From Candidatus Vagococcus giribetii (GTDB lineage: Bacteria; Bacillota; Bacilli; Lactobacillales; Vagococcaceae), in contig NZ_JAFLVX010000018.1 in assembly GCF_017316185.1 (NCBI RefSeq), positions 124,001-188,000 of the forward strand: a DNA stretch of 64,000 nucleotides. Direction: 5' to 3'. Numbering within the stretch: position 1 is the stretch's first letter; every line of letters starts with the position of its first letter. Made by a program: the position numbers and the translations under genes. Shown here piece after piece: positions 9,207 to 19,641 of the stretch. The notes below the pieces were generated by a model that ran no database searches, was not told the origin of the DNA, and was given only the letters and a program-made list of their open reading frames with translations.

Positions 9207-11411
9207 ATGAAATTTAAATTTAATATAAAAGAATTACCTGATCGTTTAGGAAAAAAGTACATTCCTATACTCTTGATCCTAATGTCGCTTTTACTTTTTT
9301 TAGTCATGCGAACAAGTGTGGCTCAAAAGCAAAAAGTTTATAAAGAAGGCCAATTAGCTGAAGAAACAGTCAGGGCCAATAAAACCATTGAAAATAAAAC
9401 GGAAACCGAAGAAAAACAACGTTTAGCAATGGAAAGCGTCACACCAGAGTATAGTTATGACGCAACAAAAGCAGATACACAAGTTCAATTAGTTAAATCT
9501 CTTTTTGATATGGTTGATAAAGTTAATAAAGATGCTGACCGGATTTACAACGAAAAATTAAATTTAGCAAAGGATAAAAAAACAATCTCGCCAGTCACTG
9601 CAGAAGAACGTTTACCTATGTTAAAATCTCAATTTGAAAAGTTAAATCAAAATAGTTTAGCTTATTTCCAGTCTTATCCTGATTCTTTTTACGAATCACT
9701 TTTTAACTATAGCGCAGAAGAATTAGCAAATGTGAAAGAACAAAGTATCTCAGTTGTTGAAACCATTATGAGTAAAAAAATAAGAAACTCGAATCTCCAA
9801 ATGGAAAAACAAGCTGCTAAGGAAGAGTTGCAATATGTCAATATTACAACTGGTATGAGAAGTACAGTTAATACGATTATTGATAAAACAGTTATCGTCA
9901 ATGAAGTATTAAACGAAAAAGCAACTGAGCAATTGAAACAAAACGCCAAACAGAATGTGCAACCTGTGATGATCTACCAAGGTGAGATTATTGTACGTGA
10001 GGGAGAGCAGATTGAAAAAAAAGCTCTTGATAAAATCCAAATACTAGGATTAACTAATCAGGCTACCTCAGTCTTTCCAATCTTAGCATTAATTGTTACT
10101 ATACTACTTCAACTTCTTTTAGTGGTTTATATTACTAAAACACAAGGAAAAGAATTTAGCGCTGTAAAAAGTATCACTTTTTATGCATTAACTATGATGA
10201 CAAGTGTGGTATTCATGAAGCTACTCTATCTGTTCCAAAAAGATACCTTGGGTAATGTGGCACTTTTATTCCCAGCAGCTTTTATACCTGTTGTCCTAAC
10301 CATGTTTATGAGTCGTAAGTGGGGACTGCTTTCAGCTATGTTCCAAGCGATCTTCTCTATTTTCATTTTTTATAACTTGGCAGGAACAACCAGTTTACTT
10401 GTTATAACTCTATTTTATGCTTTTAGTGGTTGTATCGCTACATTCTTGGTTAAGAAGCGGCTGGAATCTCAATTGAAATCAGCCTTTTTATTACTGATTA
10501 TTGTACCTATCCTATTTATCTCTATTTTAACGGCCTATCAAGGTTTAGACTTTGGGGATAGTAAAACATTAACAAGTCTGTTTGTCGCTTCAGCAAGTGG
10601 TATTTTCTCGTTTATCCTATCAATCGGCTTATATCCTTATATTGAGTTGATGGTTAATGATGATAGTGTTATTGTCTTGAATGATTTAAGTAATCCTAAT
10701 CAACCACTCTTAAAACGATTGCTAGAAGAAGCACCAGGTACTTATCACCATAGTATGATGGTTGCTAGTTTGAGTGCCAATGCCGTTGCTGCTATTGGAG
10801 GTCGTTCATTACTGACTCGTGTAGCTTGTTACTACCATGACATTGGAAAAATAAAACATGCAAACTTTTTCGTTGAAAACTTACCTGATGGGGCAGAAAA
10901 CCCGCATAACTTTTTACTTCCTTCTGACAGTAAAGAAATTATCTTTAGCCACGTAACAGAAGGCGTTAAAATTTTAGAAGAAGCAGGTATGCCTCAATTT
11001 GTTATTGATGTATGTCAACAACATCATGGAACGACATTAATGAGATATTTCTATGTTAAAGAACAGGAACGTAATGGGGATACAACTGAAGAAACCTTTA
11101 GATATCCAGGACCAAAACCTCAAAGTAAAGAAGCTGGAGTCATTAATATTGCCGATAGCTGTGAAGCAGCTGTTCGTGCCATGGGACATCCGACAAATGA
11201 AAAAATCGCTGAATTTGTTCATAACTTAATCCGTTCAAGGCTTGAAGATGGACAATTAGTAGATACTGGATTAACCTTAAAAGAAATCTCAATTATTGAA
11301 AAATCAATTGTAGACGGTTTATGTAGCACATTCCATTCAAGGATCAAATATCCGAAAATGAAATCAGAAGCCGAAAAAATGAAACAAGAACAAGAAGGAA
11401 AGGAAATTTAA
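9207..11411 (+). CDS. pgpH: Cyclic-di-AMP phosphodiesterase PgpH (7TM-HD family)
   Basis: Membrane enzyme of 734 residues that hydrolyses cyclic di-AMP in Firmicutes. One N-terminal membrane segment (about 15-35) is followed by a long extracellular 7TMR-HDED region with coiled-coil character (about 40-270), a cluster of seven membrane helices (about 275-470) and a cytoplasmic HD domain with the HD pair at H544-D545 in [10 protein letters not shown]. The ATG at 9207 was chosen because AAAGGAGG is six bases upstream; an ATG at 9201 abuts that ribosome site. ybeY starts two bases after the stop, so translation is coupled. It links nucleotide second messenger levels to potassium and envelope balance by family knowledge. 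Confidence 0.94.
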   Translation: MKFKFNIKELPDRLGKKYIPILLILMSLLLFLVMRTSVAQKQKVYKEGQLAEETVRANKTIENKTETEEKQRLAMESVTPEYSYDATKADTQVQLVKSLFDMVDKVNKDADRIYNEKLNLAKDKKTISPVTAEERLPMLKSQFEKLNQNSLAYFQSYPDSFYESLFNYSAEELANVKEQSISVVETIMSKKIRNSNLQMEKQAAKEELQYVNITTGMRSTVNTIIDKTVIVNEVLNEKATEQLKQNAKQNVQPVMIYQGEIIVREGEQIEKKALDKIQILGLTNQATSVFPILALIVTILLQLLLVVYITKTQGKEFSAVKSITFYALTMMTSVVFMKLLYLFQKDTLGNVALLFPAAFIPVVLTMFMSRKWGLLSAMFQAIFSIFIFYNLAGTTSLLVITLFYAFSGCIATFLVKKRLESQLKSAFLLLIIVPILFISILTAYQGLDFGDSKTLTSLFVASASGIFSFILSIGLYPYIELMVNDDSVIVLNDLSNPNQPLLKRLLEEAPGTYHHSMMVASLSANAVAAIGGRSLLTRVACYYHDIGKIKHANFFVENLPDGAENPHNFLLPSDSKEIIFSHVTEGVKILEEAGMPQFVIDVCQQHHGTTLMRYFYVKEQERNGDTTEETFRYPGPKPQSKEAGVINIADSCEAAVRAMGHPTNEKIAEFVHNLIRSRLEDGQLVDTGLTLKEISIIEKSIVDGLCSTFHSRIKYPKMKSEAEKMKQEQEGKEI

Positions 11412-11413
11412 AG

Positions 11414-11890
11414 ATGGATATCACTCTTTTAGATAAAACAAAGCTCTTAACACCAGAGCAATTAACACTAGCAACAGACATCATTGAATTTGCTTCTAAA
11501 GATTCTCACTTAGAACTACCAGATGACACAGAAATGTCAGTCACTTTTGTCAACAACGAAGAAATTCATGAAATCAATCGTGAGTATCGCGATAAAAATG
11601 CACCAACAGATGTGATTAGTTTCGCATTAGAGGATGAGGGTATGGACGAAACGCCTATCATTATGGAAGGTTTTGACATTCCAAGAAACCTTGGTGACAT
11701 TATCGTTTCAGTTGAAAAAATTGAAGAACAAGCAAAAGAGTTTAATCATTCTTTTGAAAGAGAACTTGGTTTTCTTGTTGTCCATGGCTTTTTGCATTTA
11801 AATGGCTATGATCACATGAATGACTTAGATGAAAAAGAAATGTTTGATCTTCAACGTAAAATCTTAGATGACTATGGTCTAAAAAGATAA
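11414..11890 (+). CDS. ybeY: Endoribonuclease YbeY
   Basis: Zinc-dependent endoribonuclease, 158 residues, acting in 16S rRNA 3'-end maturation and ribosome quality control. The metal-binding signature [11 protein letters not shown] is at about residues 124-134. It overlaps functionally with its operon partners phoH, pgpH and era, all linked to RNA or envelope work. dgkA starts one base after its stop. Confidence 0.95.
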   Translation: MDITLLDKTKLLTPEQLTLATDIIEFASKDSHLELPDDTEMSVTFVNNEEIHEINREYRDKNAPTDVISFALEDEGMDETPIIMEGFDIPRNLGDIIVSVEKIEEQAKEFNHSFERELGFLVVHGFLHLNGYDHMNDLDEKEMFDLQRKILDDYGLKR

Positions 11891-11891
11891 C

Positions 11892-12269
11892 ATGAAGACA
11901 AGAAAAAATAAAAATTTTTTTGAATCCTTCAAACACGCTTCTGAAGGAATTCGGACAGTGATGAAAGAAGAAAGAAACATGACTTATCATGTTTCTTTTG
12001 GTCTAATGGTTGTTCTATTAGGTTTTTTATTAAAAATCAGCGTGATTGAATGGTTATTTTTACTCTTTGCGATGTCATCTGTTCTTGTTACTGAGATCAT
12101 TAATACTTCATTTGAAAATGTGATTGACTTAATCACTAATCACCAGTACCATGAAATAGCTAAAAAGGTCAAGGATATGGCAGCAGGCGCTGTTTTAGTT
12201 TCAGCAATCTTTGCTGCTATTATTGGTTGTCTTATATTTTTACCCAAACTATGGGATTTATTTGTCTAA
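11892..12269 (+). CDS. dgkA: Diacylglycerol/undecaprenol kinase family protein
   Basis: A 125-residue integral membrane protein with three predicted helices (about 37-55, 57-75 and 98-120). The motif TEIINTSFENVIDLIT is the DagK-type active-site signature. Gram-positive members mainly phosphorylate undecaprenol to recycle the cell-wall lipid carrier. It lies one base after ybeY and before era, the usual order, which argues for co-transcription. Confidence 0.93.
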   Translation: MKTRKNKNFFESFKHASEGIRTVMKEERNMTYHVSFGLMVVLLGFLLKISVIEWLFLLFAMSSVLVTEIINTSFENVIDLITNHQYHEIAKKVKDMAAGAVLVSAIFAAIIGCLIFLPKLWDLFV

Positions 12270-12284
12270 GAAAGGACTAACTAT

Positions 12285-13190
12285 ATGTTTAAAGAAGGAT
12301 TCAAATCTGGTTTTGTTGCGATTATCGGTCGCCCGAACGTAGGGAAATCGACGTTACTTAACCGAGTAGTGGCTCAAAAAATTGCCATTATGAGTGATAA
12401 AGCTCAAACAACTCGAAATAAAATTCAAGGTGTTCATACAACAGAAAACGAGCAAATTATTTTTATCGATACACCAGGTATTCATAAACCAAAAACAAAA
12501 TTAGGGGACTTCATGGTTGAAACGGCCTACAGTGCTTTACGTGAAGTAGATGCTATTTTATTTATGGTAAGTGCTGATATGCCTCGTGGACGTGGAGATG
12601 ATTTCATCATTGAACGTTTAAAAAATTCAGATGCACCTATTTACTTGATTATTAATAAAATTGATACGATTCATCCAGATGCATTATTACCAATCATCGA
12701 AGATTATCGTCAACAACTTGATTTTAAAGAAATTATTCCGATTTCAGCAACTGAGGGGAATAACGTTGATCGTTTACTTGAAACATTAACAAACGACTTG
12801 CCTGAAGGACCTCAATTTTATCCTGAGGATCAAGTAACAGACCATCCTGAGTATTTTATCGTATCTGAATTGATTCGTGAAAAAGCCCTTCACTTAACTG
12901 AACAAGAAGTGCCACACTCAATCGCGGTTATTACTGAGAGTATGAAACGTGATGAATTTGATAAAGTTCATATTCAGGCGACGATTATTGTTGAAAGAGA
13001 TAGCCAAAAAGGGATTATCATTGGAAAAGGCGGTAAAATGCTTAAAAATATCGGTATCAAGAGCCGTAAAGACATTGAGAACCTATTAGGAAATAAAGTT
13101 TATTTAGAGTTATGGGTGAAAGTTCAAAAGAACTGGCGCGATAAACAAAAAGATTTACAAAACTTTGGCTATAAAGAAATGGATTATTAG
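12285..13190 (+). CDS. era: GTPase Era
   Basis: A 301-residue essential GTPase that binds the 3' end of 16S rRNA and checks 30S assembly. G1 GRPNVGKST is at 15-23, G3 DTPG near 62, G4 NKID near 123, and a C-terminal KH domain contains [15 protein letters not shown] near 240. It follows dgkA and precedes recO, the standard arrangement in Bacilli. AAAGGAC serves as the ribosome site. Confidence 0.97.
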   Translation: MFKEGFKSGFVAIIGRPNVGKSTLLNRVVAQKIAIMSDKAQTTRNKIQGVHTTENEQIIFIDTPGIHKPKTKLGDFMVETAYSALREVDAILFMVSADMPRGRGDDFIIERLKNSDAPIYLIINKIDTIHPDALLPIIEDYRQQLDFKEIIPISATEGNNVDRLLETLTNDLPEGPQFYPEDQVTDHPEYFIVSELIREKALHLTEQEVPHSIAVITESMKRDEFDKVHIQATIIVERDSQKGIIIGKGGKMLKNIGIKSRKDIENLLGNKVYLELWVKVQKNWRDKQKDLQNFGYKEMDY

Positions 13191-13266
13191 TATACAAGGT
13201 ATGACGATTAAGCTAATCCCTTAATGGTCTGCCTTTTTTCTTTGATGCTGATTGGGGGAGAGAGAT

Positions 13267-14037
13267 GTGAGACATCAAGAAGAAGTAAGAGGTTTAGTCT
13301 TATTTGCTAGAAATTATCGGGAAAAAGACAAACTTGTCAAAATTTTTACAGAATCTTACGGGAAGAAAATGTTTTTTGTCAAAGGTGCTAACCGAAAAAA
13401 CAATCCCTTAACAGCTGCTCTACAACCCTTTACAAATGCTCTTTATATTGCAGATATCAAAGAAGAAGGACTGTCCTTTTTAAATGGTGTGAAAGAAATT
13501 AAACCTTTTGAAGGAATTCAAACAGATATTTTTATTTCAGCTTATGCCACTTATTTGTTGAACTTAGTTGATGTTGCTATTGAAGATCATCTGTATGACC
13601 CAGCTCTATTTGGTTTTACTTTAGAGGCACTAACTTTACTGAATAAAGGATATGATCCTGAGATTATTACGAATATTTTTGAAGTGCAACTTCTCGAACG
13701 CTTTGGTATTAGTATTAATTGGAATCGTTGTGTTATTTGTGGCAACCAGCAAGGCAAATTTGATTATTCTTTTGCCAATCACGGCGTGTTGTGCCAAAAC
13801 CATTGGCATGTAGATGAACATCGTTCCCACTTTGATCCAGTTGGGCTTCATTTTGTGAGATTGTTCTCTCATATTTCCTATAAGCAAATTAATGAGATTA
13901 CCTTGAAAAAAGAAACCAAAGCCAACATTCGTTTTATTCTTGATGAGATTTATAATGAGTACGTCGGAATTTTTCTAAAAAGTAAAAAATTTATTGATGA
14001 AATGAAATCATGGGAAGATTTACTGAAAAAAGAATAA
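13267..14037 (+). CDS. recO: DNA repair protein RecO
   Basis: Recombination mediator of the RecFOR pathway, 256 residues, which helps RecA replace SSB at gaps. An N-terminal OB fold is followed by a helical domain with the zinc motif CVICGNQQGKFDYS...CQNH around 157-180. The start is GTG at 13267 after GGGGGAG; the TTG upstream is inside that ribosome site. The 76 bases after era hold no obvious terminator. Confidence 0.93.
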   Translation: MRHQEEVRGLVLFARNYREKDKLVKIFTESYGKKMFFVKGANRKNNPLTAALQPFTNALYIADIKEEGLSFLNGVKEIKPFEGIQTDIFISAYATYLLNLVDVAIEDHLYDPALFGFTLEALTLLNKGYDPEIITNIFEVQLLERFGISINWNRCVICGNQQGKFDYSFANHGVLCQNHWHVDEHRSHFDPVGLHFVRLFSHISYKQINEITLKKETKANIRFILDEIYNEYVGIFLKSKKFIDEMKSWEDLLKKE

Positions 14038-14051
14038 ATGACGTTTAAATA

Positions 14052-14080
14052 TTGACAAATCAAGGAACAAAGATTAAGAT
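14052..14080 (+). promoter_or_regulatory. Promoter of the glyQS T-box transcript
   Basis: A perfect TTGACA (14052-14057) is 17 bases from TAAGAT (14075-14080), placing the start near 14087 at the head of the T-box leader. Confidence 0.85.
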
Positions 14081-14086
14081 TAACCT

Positions 14087-14297
14087 AACAATTAGATACA
14101 TACGTTGACGGAAAAAAAGAAAAATAAGTGAGATTAGTTAAGCGATTCTGGAAAGGTGAGAGCCAGAAATAATCTGTTTTTCAAAGGCGTTCCTGAGTAT
14201 TGAAATGAAGCTGCCAGTTCTTTTTACTGGAAGTAGGGTGGAACCGCGATAATTATTCGTCCCTATGTTTGAGTCACATCAAGCATAGGGACTTTTT
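14087..14297 (+). promoter_or_regulatory. Glycine T-box riboswitch of glyQS
   Basis: The diagnostic T-box AGGGTGGAACCGCG is at 14235-14248. Upstream, TCTGG...CCAGA forms a hairpin of stem I, and CCAGT...ACTGG at about 14214-14230 fits stem III. GGC at 14186-14188 is the likely specifier codon for tRNA-Gly, but this is placed by eye. Downstream, GTCCCTATG pairs with CATAGGGAC (14259-14292) followed by T5 as the terminator; part of it competes with the antiterminator. Uncharged tRNA-Gly would let transcription proceed into glyQ. Confidence 0.95.
14259..14297 (+). terminator. Regulated terminator of the glyQS T-box
   Basis: A nine-base perfect stem (14259-14267 with 14284-14292) is followed by a T5 tract, directly downstream of the T-box sequence. 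Confidence 0.92.
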
Positions 14298-14322
14298 GTA
14301 TACAAATAAGGAGGATGACAAG

Positions 14323-15219
14323 ATGAGTCATAAGTTAACTGTACAAGAAATGATTTCAACATTACAAAAATATTGGTCTGACCAAGGTTGTATGTTAATG
14401 CAATCATACGATACTGAAAAAGGGGCAGGTACAATGAGCCCTTATACTTTTTTAAGAGCTATTGGACCAGAACCATGGAACGCAGCTTACGTGGAGCCTT
14501 CAAGAAGACCAGCAGACGGTCGTTACGGAGATAACCCAAACCGTTTATACCAACATCATCAATTCCAAGTTGTGATGAAACCATCGCCATTAAATATTCA
14601 AGAATTATATTTAGATAGTTTAAAATTATTAGGAATTGATCCATTACAACATGATATTCGTTTTGTTGAAGATAACTGGGAAAATCCTTCTATGGGTTGT
14701 GCTGGTTTAGGTTGGGAAGTTTGGTTAGATGGTATGGAAATTACTCAATTTACTTACTTTCAACAAGTAGGTGGTTTAGAATGTAAACCAGTAACATCAG
14801 AAATCACTTATGGTATTGAGCGTTTAGCTTCATATATCCAAGAAGTGGAAAGTGTCTATGATTTAGAATGGACAAATGGTGTTAAATACGGAGAAATCTT
14901 CGTTCAACCTGAATATGAACATTCTGTGTATTCTTTTGAAGTTAGTAACCAAGAGATGCTATTAGAATTATTCAATACCTATGAAAAAGAAGCTAAAATT
15001 TGTATTGAGAAAAAATTAGCCCATCCAGCCTATGATTATGTTTTAAAATGTAGCCATACATTTAACTTATTAGATGCTCGTGGTGCCGTTTCCGTGACTG
15101 AAAGAGCAGGCTATTTAGCTCGAATCCGTAACATGGCTCGTGAAATCGCGAAATCATTTGTAGAAGAGAGAGAAAAATTAGGTTTCCCTCTACTAAAACA
15201 ATTAGAGGAGGAAAAATAA
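14323..15219 (+). CDS. glyQ: Glycyl-tRNA synthetase alpha subunit
   Basis: Catalytic subunit of the bacterial alpha2-beta2 glycyl-tRNA synthetase, 298 residues. It contains the family-typical stretches [12 protein letters not shown] and [20 protein letters not shown] near the N-terminus. The ATG at 14323 follows AAGGAGGATG at proper spacing. The frame extends upstream to an ATG at 14269, but that lies inside the terminator and would be untranslated. glyS begins one base after its stop. Confidence 0.97.
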   Translation: MSHKLTVQEMISTLQKYWSDQGCMLMQSYDTEKGAGTMSPYTFLRAIGPEPWNAAYVEPSRRPADGRYGDNPNRLYQHHQFQVVMKPSPLNIQELYLDSLKLLGIDPLQHDIRFVEDNWENPSMGCAGLGWEVWLDGMEITQFTYFQQVGGLECKPVTSEITYGIERLASYIQEVESVYDLEWTNGVKYGEIFVQPEYEHSVYSFEVSNQEMLLELFNTYEKEAKICIEKKLAHPAYDYVLKCSHTFNLLDARGAVSVTERAGYLARIRNMAREIAKSFVEEREKLGFPLLKQLEEEK

Positions 15220-15220
15220 C

Positions 15221-17293
15221 ATGACAAAACAATTTTTAATGGAAATTGGTTTAGAAGAAGTCCCTGCTCATATTGTGACGCCAAGTATGAAGCAGCTCGT
15301 AGAAAAAGTGACTACTTTTTTAGCTGATAATCGTTTAAGTTACTCAACAATCGAATCATTTTCAACACCACGCCGTTTTGCTATTCGTATCAATGATTTA
15401 GCTGAAAAACAAGAAAACATTGAAGAAATCGCCAAAGGACCTGCAAAAAGAATCGCTCAAAATGACGCTGGGGAGTGGAGTAAAGCGGCTATTGGTTTTG
15501 CTCGTGGGCAACAAGCATCAGTTGAAGACTTATTCTTCCAAGAGTTTAATGGTGAAGACTATGTTTACGTCAACAAATTTATCGAGGGAAAACCTGTTGA
15601 AGATGTGTTAGTAGATTTAACTGACGTGGTTAAAAGTTTAACTTTCCCAGTGTCTATGCATTGGGCGAACTACTCATATAAATTTATTCGACCTGTTCAT
15701 TGGTTAGTTGCATTATTAGATGAAGAAGTCATCCCAATGTCTTTATTCGATGTAACTAGTGGCCGAGTTAGCCGTGGTCATCGTTTCTTAGGTGAAGATA
15801 CTGATATTCAATCATCAGCAAGTTACGAAACAGATTTAGCAGCTCAATGTGTCGTTGTAAATGCGGATACAAGAAAAGAAATGATCGTGTCTCAAATTAA
15901 AGAAATCGAAACTTCTAATGGATGGGTTATTCCTGTAGATGAAGACTTACTTGAAGAAGTTAACAACTTAGTTGAATACCCAACTGCTTTTGTTGGAGAT
16001 TTTGAAGAACAATACTTGAGTGTTCCTTCTGAAATTTTAATTACATCAATGAAAGAGCATCAACGCTACTTTGAAGTTTTAACAAAAGAAAACCAATTGT
16101 TAAATCACTTCATCGGTGTGAGAAACGGAAACAAAGAGCATATCGAAAACGTGGCTAAAGGAAATGCTAAAGTGTTAAAAGCTCGTTTAGAAGATGCTGA
16201 GTTCTTCTACCAAGAAGATATTAAGGTTTCAATCGATACTTACGTTGAAAAATTAAAACATGTTACTTTCCATGAAAAAATCGGCTCAATTTATGAGAAA
16301 ATGCAACGTGTTTCTGCTATTGCTCAAATCATCGCTAAAGAAGTTGGTCTTACAGAACAAGAACAACAAGAGTTAAAAGAAGCAAGTCACATCTACAAAT
16401 TTGACTTAGTGACTTTAATGGTTGATGAGTTCCCAGAACTTCAAGGTGTGATTGGTGAAAAATATGCTTTATTACAAGGAAAAAGTGAAGCAGTTGCTAA
16501 AGCCATCAAAGAACATTACTTACCAAAATCAAGTGATGGAGATTTACCTGAAAGTAGTATAGGTGCTGTATTAGCTATTGCTGATAAATTAGACACATTA
16601 ATGACCTTCTTCTCAGTTGGTTTAACGCCAAAAGGATCAAACGACCCATACGCCTTAAGACGTCAAGCATATGGTATTATCCGTATCATTGAAAATAAAG
16701 GTTGGGCATTCCCAATTAATCGTTTACACAATGAAATTGAAGCAATGATTAATACAAATGAGTCATTGTTTGGTATCCATCTTGAAGGTACTGAGCAACC
16801 AATTGATACTTTCTTAAAAGGTAGAATGAAACAATGGTTTAACGGTAAAGCCATTCGTCACGATATTATTGAAGCAGTTGTTGAGAGCGATCAATCAGAT
16901 TTAAATCAAATGTTTGAAATTGCAACTATTTTAAGAGACAATGCAGCAACAGTTGAGTTTAAACCAACTGTTGAGTCACTAACTCGTGTCATTAACTTAG
17001 CTGAAAAATTAGAAAATAGTTCTAATGCTGTTGACCCTGATTTATTTGAAAACGAAGCTGAGAAAAACCTACATAAAGCCTTTAATGATATTAAAGCCTC
17101 AGCTAATGAGTTAACCTTAACGGAAAACTTCAATGCCTTGAAGGCTCTAAATCCATTAATTGAAGCATACTTTGAAAATACCATGGTTATGGTTGAAGAT
17201 GAAAATGTGCGTAACAACCGTCTTAACCAATTAACAGAAATTGCTAAAATGGCGTTATCATTCGCAAGCTTAGACAAATTAATTGTAAAATAA
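15221..17293 (+). CDS. glyS: Glycyl-tRNA synthetase beta subunit
   Basis: A 690-residue subunit that binds tRNA-Gly and is required for aminoacylation. The N-terminus contains LMEIGLEEVPAHIV, the usual signature, and a C-terminal anticodon-binding region carries an ALR-type domain. It begins one base after glyQ with a strong ribosome site (TTAGAGGAGG) inside glyQ, so the two are translationally coupled under the T-box. Confidence 0.97.
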   Translation: MTKQFLMEIGLEEVPAHIVTPSMKQLVEKVTTFLADNRLSYSTIESFSTPRRFAIRINDLAEKQENIEEIAKGPAKRIAQNDAGEWSKAAIGFARGQQASVEDLFFQEFNGEDYVYVNKFIEGKPVEDVLVDLTDVVKSLTFPVSMHWANYSYKFIRPVHWLVALLDEEVIPMSLFDVTSGRVSRGHRFLGEDTDIQSSASYETDLAAQCVVVNADTRKEMIVSQIKEIETSNGWVIPVDEDLLEEVNNLVEYPTAFVGDFEEQYLSVPSEILITSMKEHQRYFEVLTKENQLLNHFIGVRNGNKEHIENVAKGNAKVLKARLEDAEFFYQEDIKVSIDTYVEKLKHVTFHEKIGSIYEKMQRVSAIAQIIAKEVGLTEQEQQELKEASHIYKFDLVTLMVDEFPELQGVIGEKYALLQGKSEAVAKAIKEHYLPKSSDGDLPESSIGAVLAIADKLDTLMTFFSVGLTPKGSNDPYALRRQAYGIIRIIENKGWAFPINRLHNEIEAMINTNESLFGIHLEGTEQPIDTFLKGRMKQWFNGKAIRHDIIEAVVESDQSDLNQMFEIATILRDNAATVEFKPTVESLTRVINLAEKLENSSNAVDPDLFENEAEKNLHKAFNDIKASANELTLTENFNALKALNPLIEAYFENTMVMVEDENVRNNRLNQLTEIAKMALSFASLDKLIVK

Positions 17294-17301
17294 CCATTCT
17301 T

Positions 17302-17335
17302 AAGGAGGATAATTTTGGATTATCCTCCTTTTTTT
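17302..17335 (+). terminator. Terminator of glyQS
   Basis: A perfect 12-base stem (17302-17313 with 17319-17330) around a 5-base loop runs into a T tract. Confidence 0.95.
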
Positions 17336-17414
17336 CGATTTGTAATGCCTTCCAATAAAAAGAATGTTAAAATATGGTTAATAGTTAGGGAATTTTTTAA
17401 AGGAGTGGTGAAAA

Positions 17415-18953
17415 ATGAATTTTATTAAACGTGGATTGGCAAGTATTACACGTCGTAAAGGGAAATCAATTATATTATTTGCCGTTATTTTGATTCTTGG
17501 AAACGTAATGGCTGGTGCCATTGCCATTGATCAAGGAACTAAAAGTGTTGAGTCTAGTATCAAGAAAAAGCTTGGTGCCGTGGCAACCATTACCCAAGAC
17601 GTTGAACAAATTGAAAAAGATGCAAAAAATGATGATAGTGTTTACGAAAAAATCACGATGCCAAAGCAAGAGACATTATCAGAAATTGGCAAATTGGATG
17701 AAGTTAACTATTACGATTATTCATTAACAACGTACATTAATACAATGAAATTAAAGATGGCACAATCAAAAAATCAAGATTTCATTGTGGGTGATGGTGA
17801 AACTTCAAACTTTACCCTTAAAGGCGTTAACTTTAATGAAGTTTTAGATGTTAAAAATAATATTATTAAAGTAACTGATGGTCGTGTCTTTGAAAAAGAT
17901 GAGATTGAGAAAAATAAAAATGTAGTAATGATTTCTGAAGATGTTGCTAAAGAGAACAACCTTAGAGTTGGAGATAAAATGGTAATCGATTACCACACAG
18001 CAATGGGAATGATGATGTCAGAAGATGGATCAGAAACTAAAATCGATCCAGTCAAAAAAGATTATCAAGTTGAAGTAATTGGGACTTTCTCTGTTTTACA
18101 AAGTGAAAAAAAATCATCTAAAAAGAATGATAACTCTGATATGCAAAATGAATCTAATTACATGGAACGAGTTAACTCTATCTATGCACCAAATGGCTTT
18201 GTTTCAAAAGTAGGTAAAGAAACTAGTTTACTAGAATTTGAAAAAAATCCTGATATGTATGGTGGAATTTCTAAGGAAGAATTTTTAAAACAACAAGAGG
18301 ATATGGATTTTGCGACAGCGACTTATACACTAAAATCACCTGAAATGACTGAAGATTTTAGAATTAAAGCCCAAAAAATTCTTAAAGACAGCAAAAATAA
18401 ATACGCTAAAGTTTTAATTAGCTCGGATCAGTTTGATTCAGTAGCAGGTCCTGTTAAAGGAATGTCTAAAATTTCAAAACTGGTATTAATTATTTCTGTT
18501 TTAGCTTCTATCCTTATTATTACTTTGGTAACAATTCTTTTCCTACGAGATAGAAAACATGAATTAGGTATCTATCTGTCTCTTGGTGAAAAACGATCAA
18601 AAGTAATTGGTCAAATTGTTTTTGAAGTTGTAGTAGTTGCTTTTGTAGCGATTACTATTTCAGTATTCACTGGTAATATGCTAGCAAAAGGCTTTTCTAA
18701 GTCATTGATTCAAACGCAAAAAACAGAAACTGTTGATAATGGCTATGGGTCTTTCAATATGGATGATTGGGAATACGCTCGATTATCAAATAATAATGTC
18801 ACAGAAGATGATGTTATTGATGCTTATAACGTCTCATTAAATCCGACGTATATTATTCTGTTTTATGTAGTTGGAATTGGTGTTGTATTAGTATCTACAG
18901 TTGCTCCGTTGATTTATATCATGCGACTAAATCCGAAAAAAATAATGATGTAG
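17415..18953 (+). CDS. FtsX/MacB-type ABC transporter permease
   Basis: A 512-residue membrane protein with the FtsX-like architecture: one N-terminal helix (about 17-38), a large extracellular domain (about 40-355) and three C-terminal helices (about 356-377, 397-418 and 477-503). The ATPase gene follows after 13 bases and a PASTA-repeat membrane protein overlaps that, so the three form one operon. Such transporters export peptides, act as mechanotransmitters, or control cell-wall hydrolases; the sequence does not say which. AAAGGAGTGG precedes the ATG. Confidence 0.85.
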   Translation: MNFIKRGLASITRRKGKSIILFAVILILGNVMAGAIAIDQGTKSVESSIKKKLGAVATITQDVEQIEKDAKNDDSVYEKITMPKQETLSEIGKLDEVNYYDYSLTTYINTMKLKMAQSKNQDFIVGDGETSNFTLKGVNFNEVLDVKNNIIKVTDGRVFEKDEIEKNKNVVMISEDVAKENNLRVGDKMVIDYHTAMGMMMSEDGSETKIDPVKKDYQVEVIGTFSVLQSEKKSSKKNDNSDMQNESNYMERVNSIYAPNGFVSKVGKETSLLEFEKNPDMYGGISKEEFLKQQEDMDFATATYTLKSPEMTEDFRIKAQKILKDSKNKYAKVLISSDQFDSVAGPVKGMSKISKLVLIISVLASILIITLVTILFLRDRKHELGIYLSLGEKRSKVIGQIVFEVVVVAFVAITISVFTGNMLAKGFSKSLIQTQKTETVDNGYGSFNMDDWEYARLSNNNVTEDDVIDAYNVSLNPTYIILFYVVGIGVVLVSTVAPLIYIMRLNPKKIMM

Positions 18954-18966
18954 GGGGGATGTTGGT

Positions 18967-19641
18967 ATGTCCATTTTAAAAGCAAGAAAATTAGATTATT
19001 TCTATCAAGACGGAGACAAGCTCCGCTATATCTTAAAAAACACTAATGTTGATTTTGAACAGGGGACTTTCTATACAATTGTTGGTCAATCTGGTTCAGG
19101 AAAAACAACATTACTTTCTTTACTATCAGGTCTTGATAGTCCTAAAAAAGGAACGGTTTACTATAAAAACAAAAATATCAAACAAATCGGTTTAGAAAAC
19201 TATCGTAGAAATGATATTAGTATTATTTTTCAGCATTACAATTTAATACCTTATCTAACAGGAGTTGAAAACGTCTTAGTACCTATGGCAATCACCGAAA
19301 ATGAGTTGCCAGAAGACCAACATAAAGTAGCTTATAACTTATTAGACTATATTGGTTTAGGAAAAGACAAAGCAAATCGCATTGTTAATCAACTTTCTGG
19401 GGGAGAACAGCAACGTGTTGCCATTGCTCGAGCTTTAGCAACAAATGTTGATATTATTTTAGCTGATGAACCTACAGGGAACCTAGATGAAGAGATGGAA
19501 CAAGAAATTGTTGATATCTTCAAATTACTTGCCCATGAGCACAATAAATGCGTCATTGTTGTTACTCACTCGCAAGAAATTGCCATGCAATCAGACAAGG
19601 CTTTTGTTCTTAAAAAAGGGGTTCTAAAAGAATATGAGTGA
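18967..19641 (+). CDS. ABC transporter ATP-binding protein (LolD/MacB type)
   Basis: A 224-residue ATPase with Walker [10 protein letters not shown] at about 38-46, signature [15 protein letters not shown] near 141, Walker [10 protein letters not shown] near 162 and H-loop VVTHS near 197. It powers the FtsX-type permease just upstream. Its last eight bases overlap the start of the PASTA gene, which indicates translational coupling and a shared function. Confidence 0.92.
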   Translation: MSILKARKLDYFYQDGDKLRYILKNTNVDFEQGTFYTIVGQSGSGKTTLLSLLSGLDSPKKGTVYYKNKNIKQIGLENYRRNDISIIFQHYNLIPYLTGVENVLVPMAITENELPEDQHKVAYNLLDYIGLGKDKANRIVNQLSGGEQQRVAIARALATNVDIILADEPTGNLDEEMEQEIVDIFKLLAHEHNKCVIVVTHSQEIAMQSDKAFVLKKGVLKEYE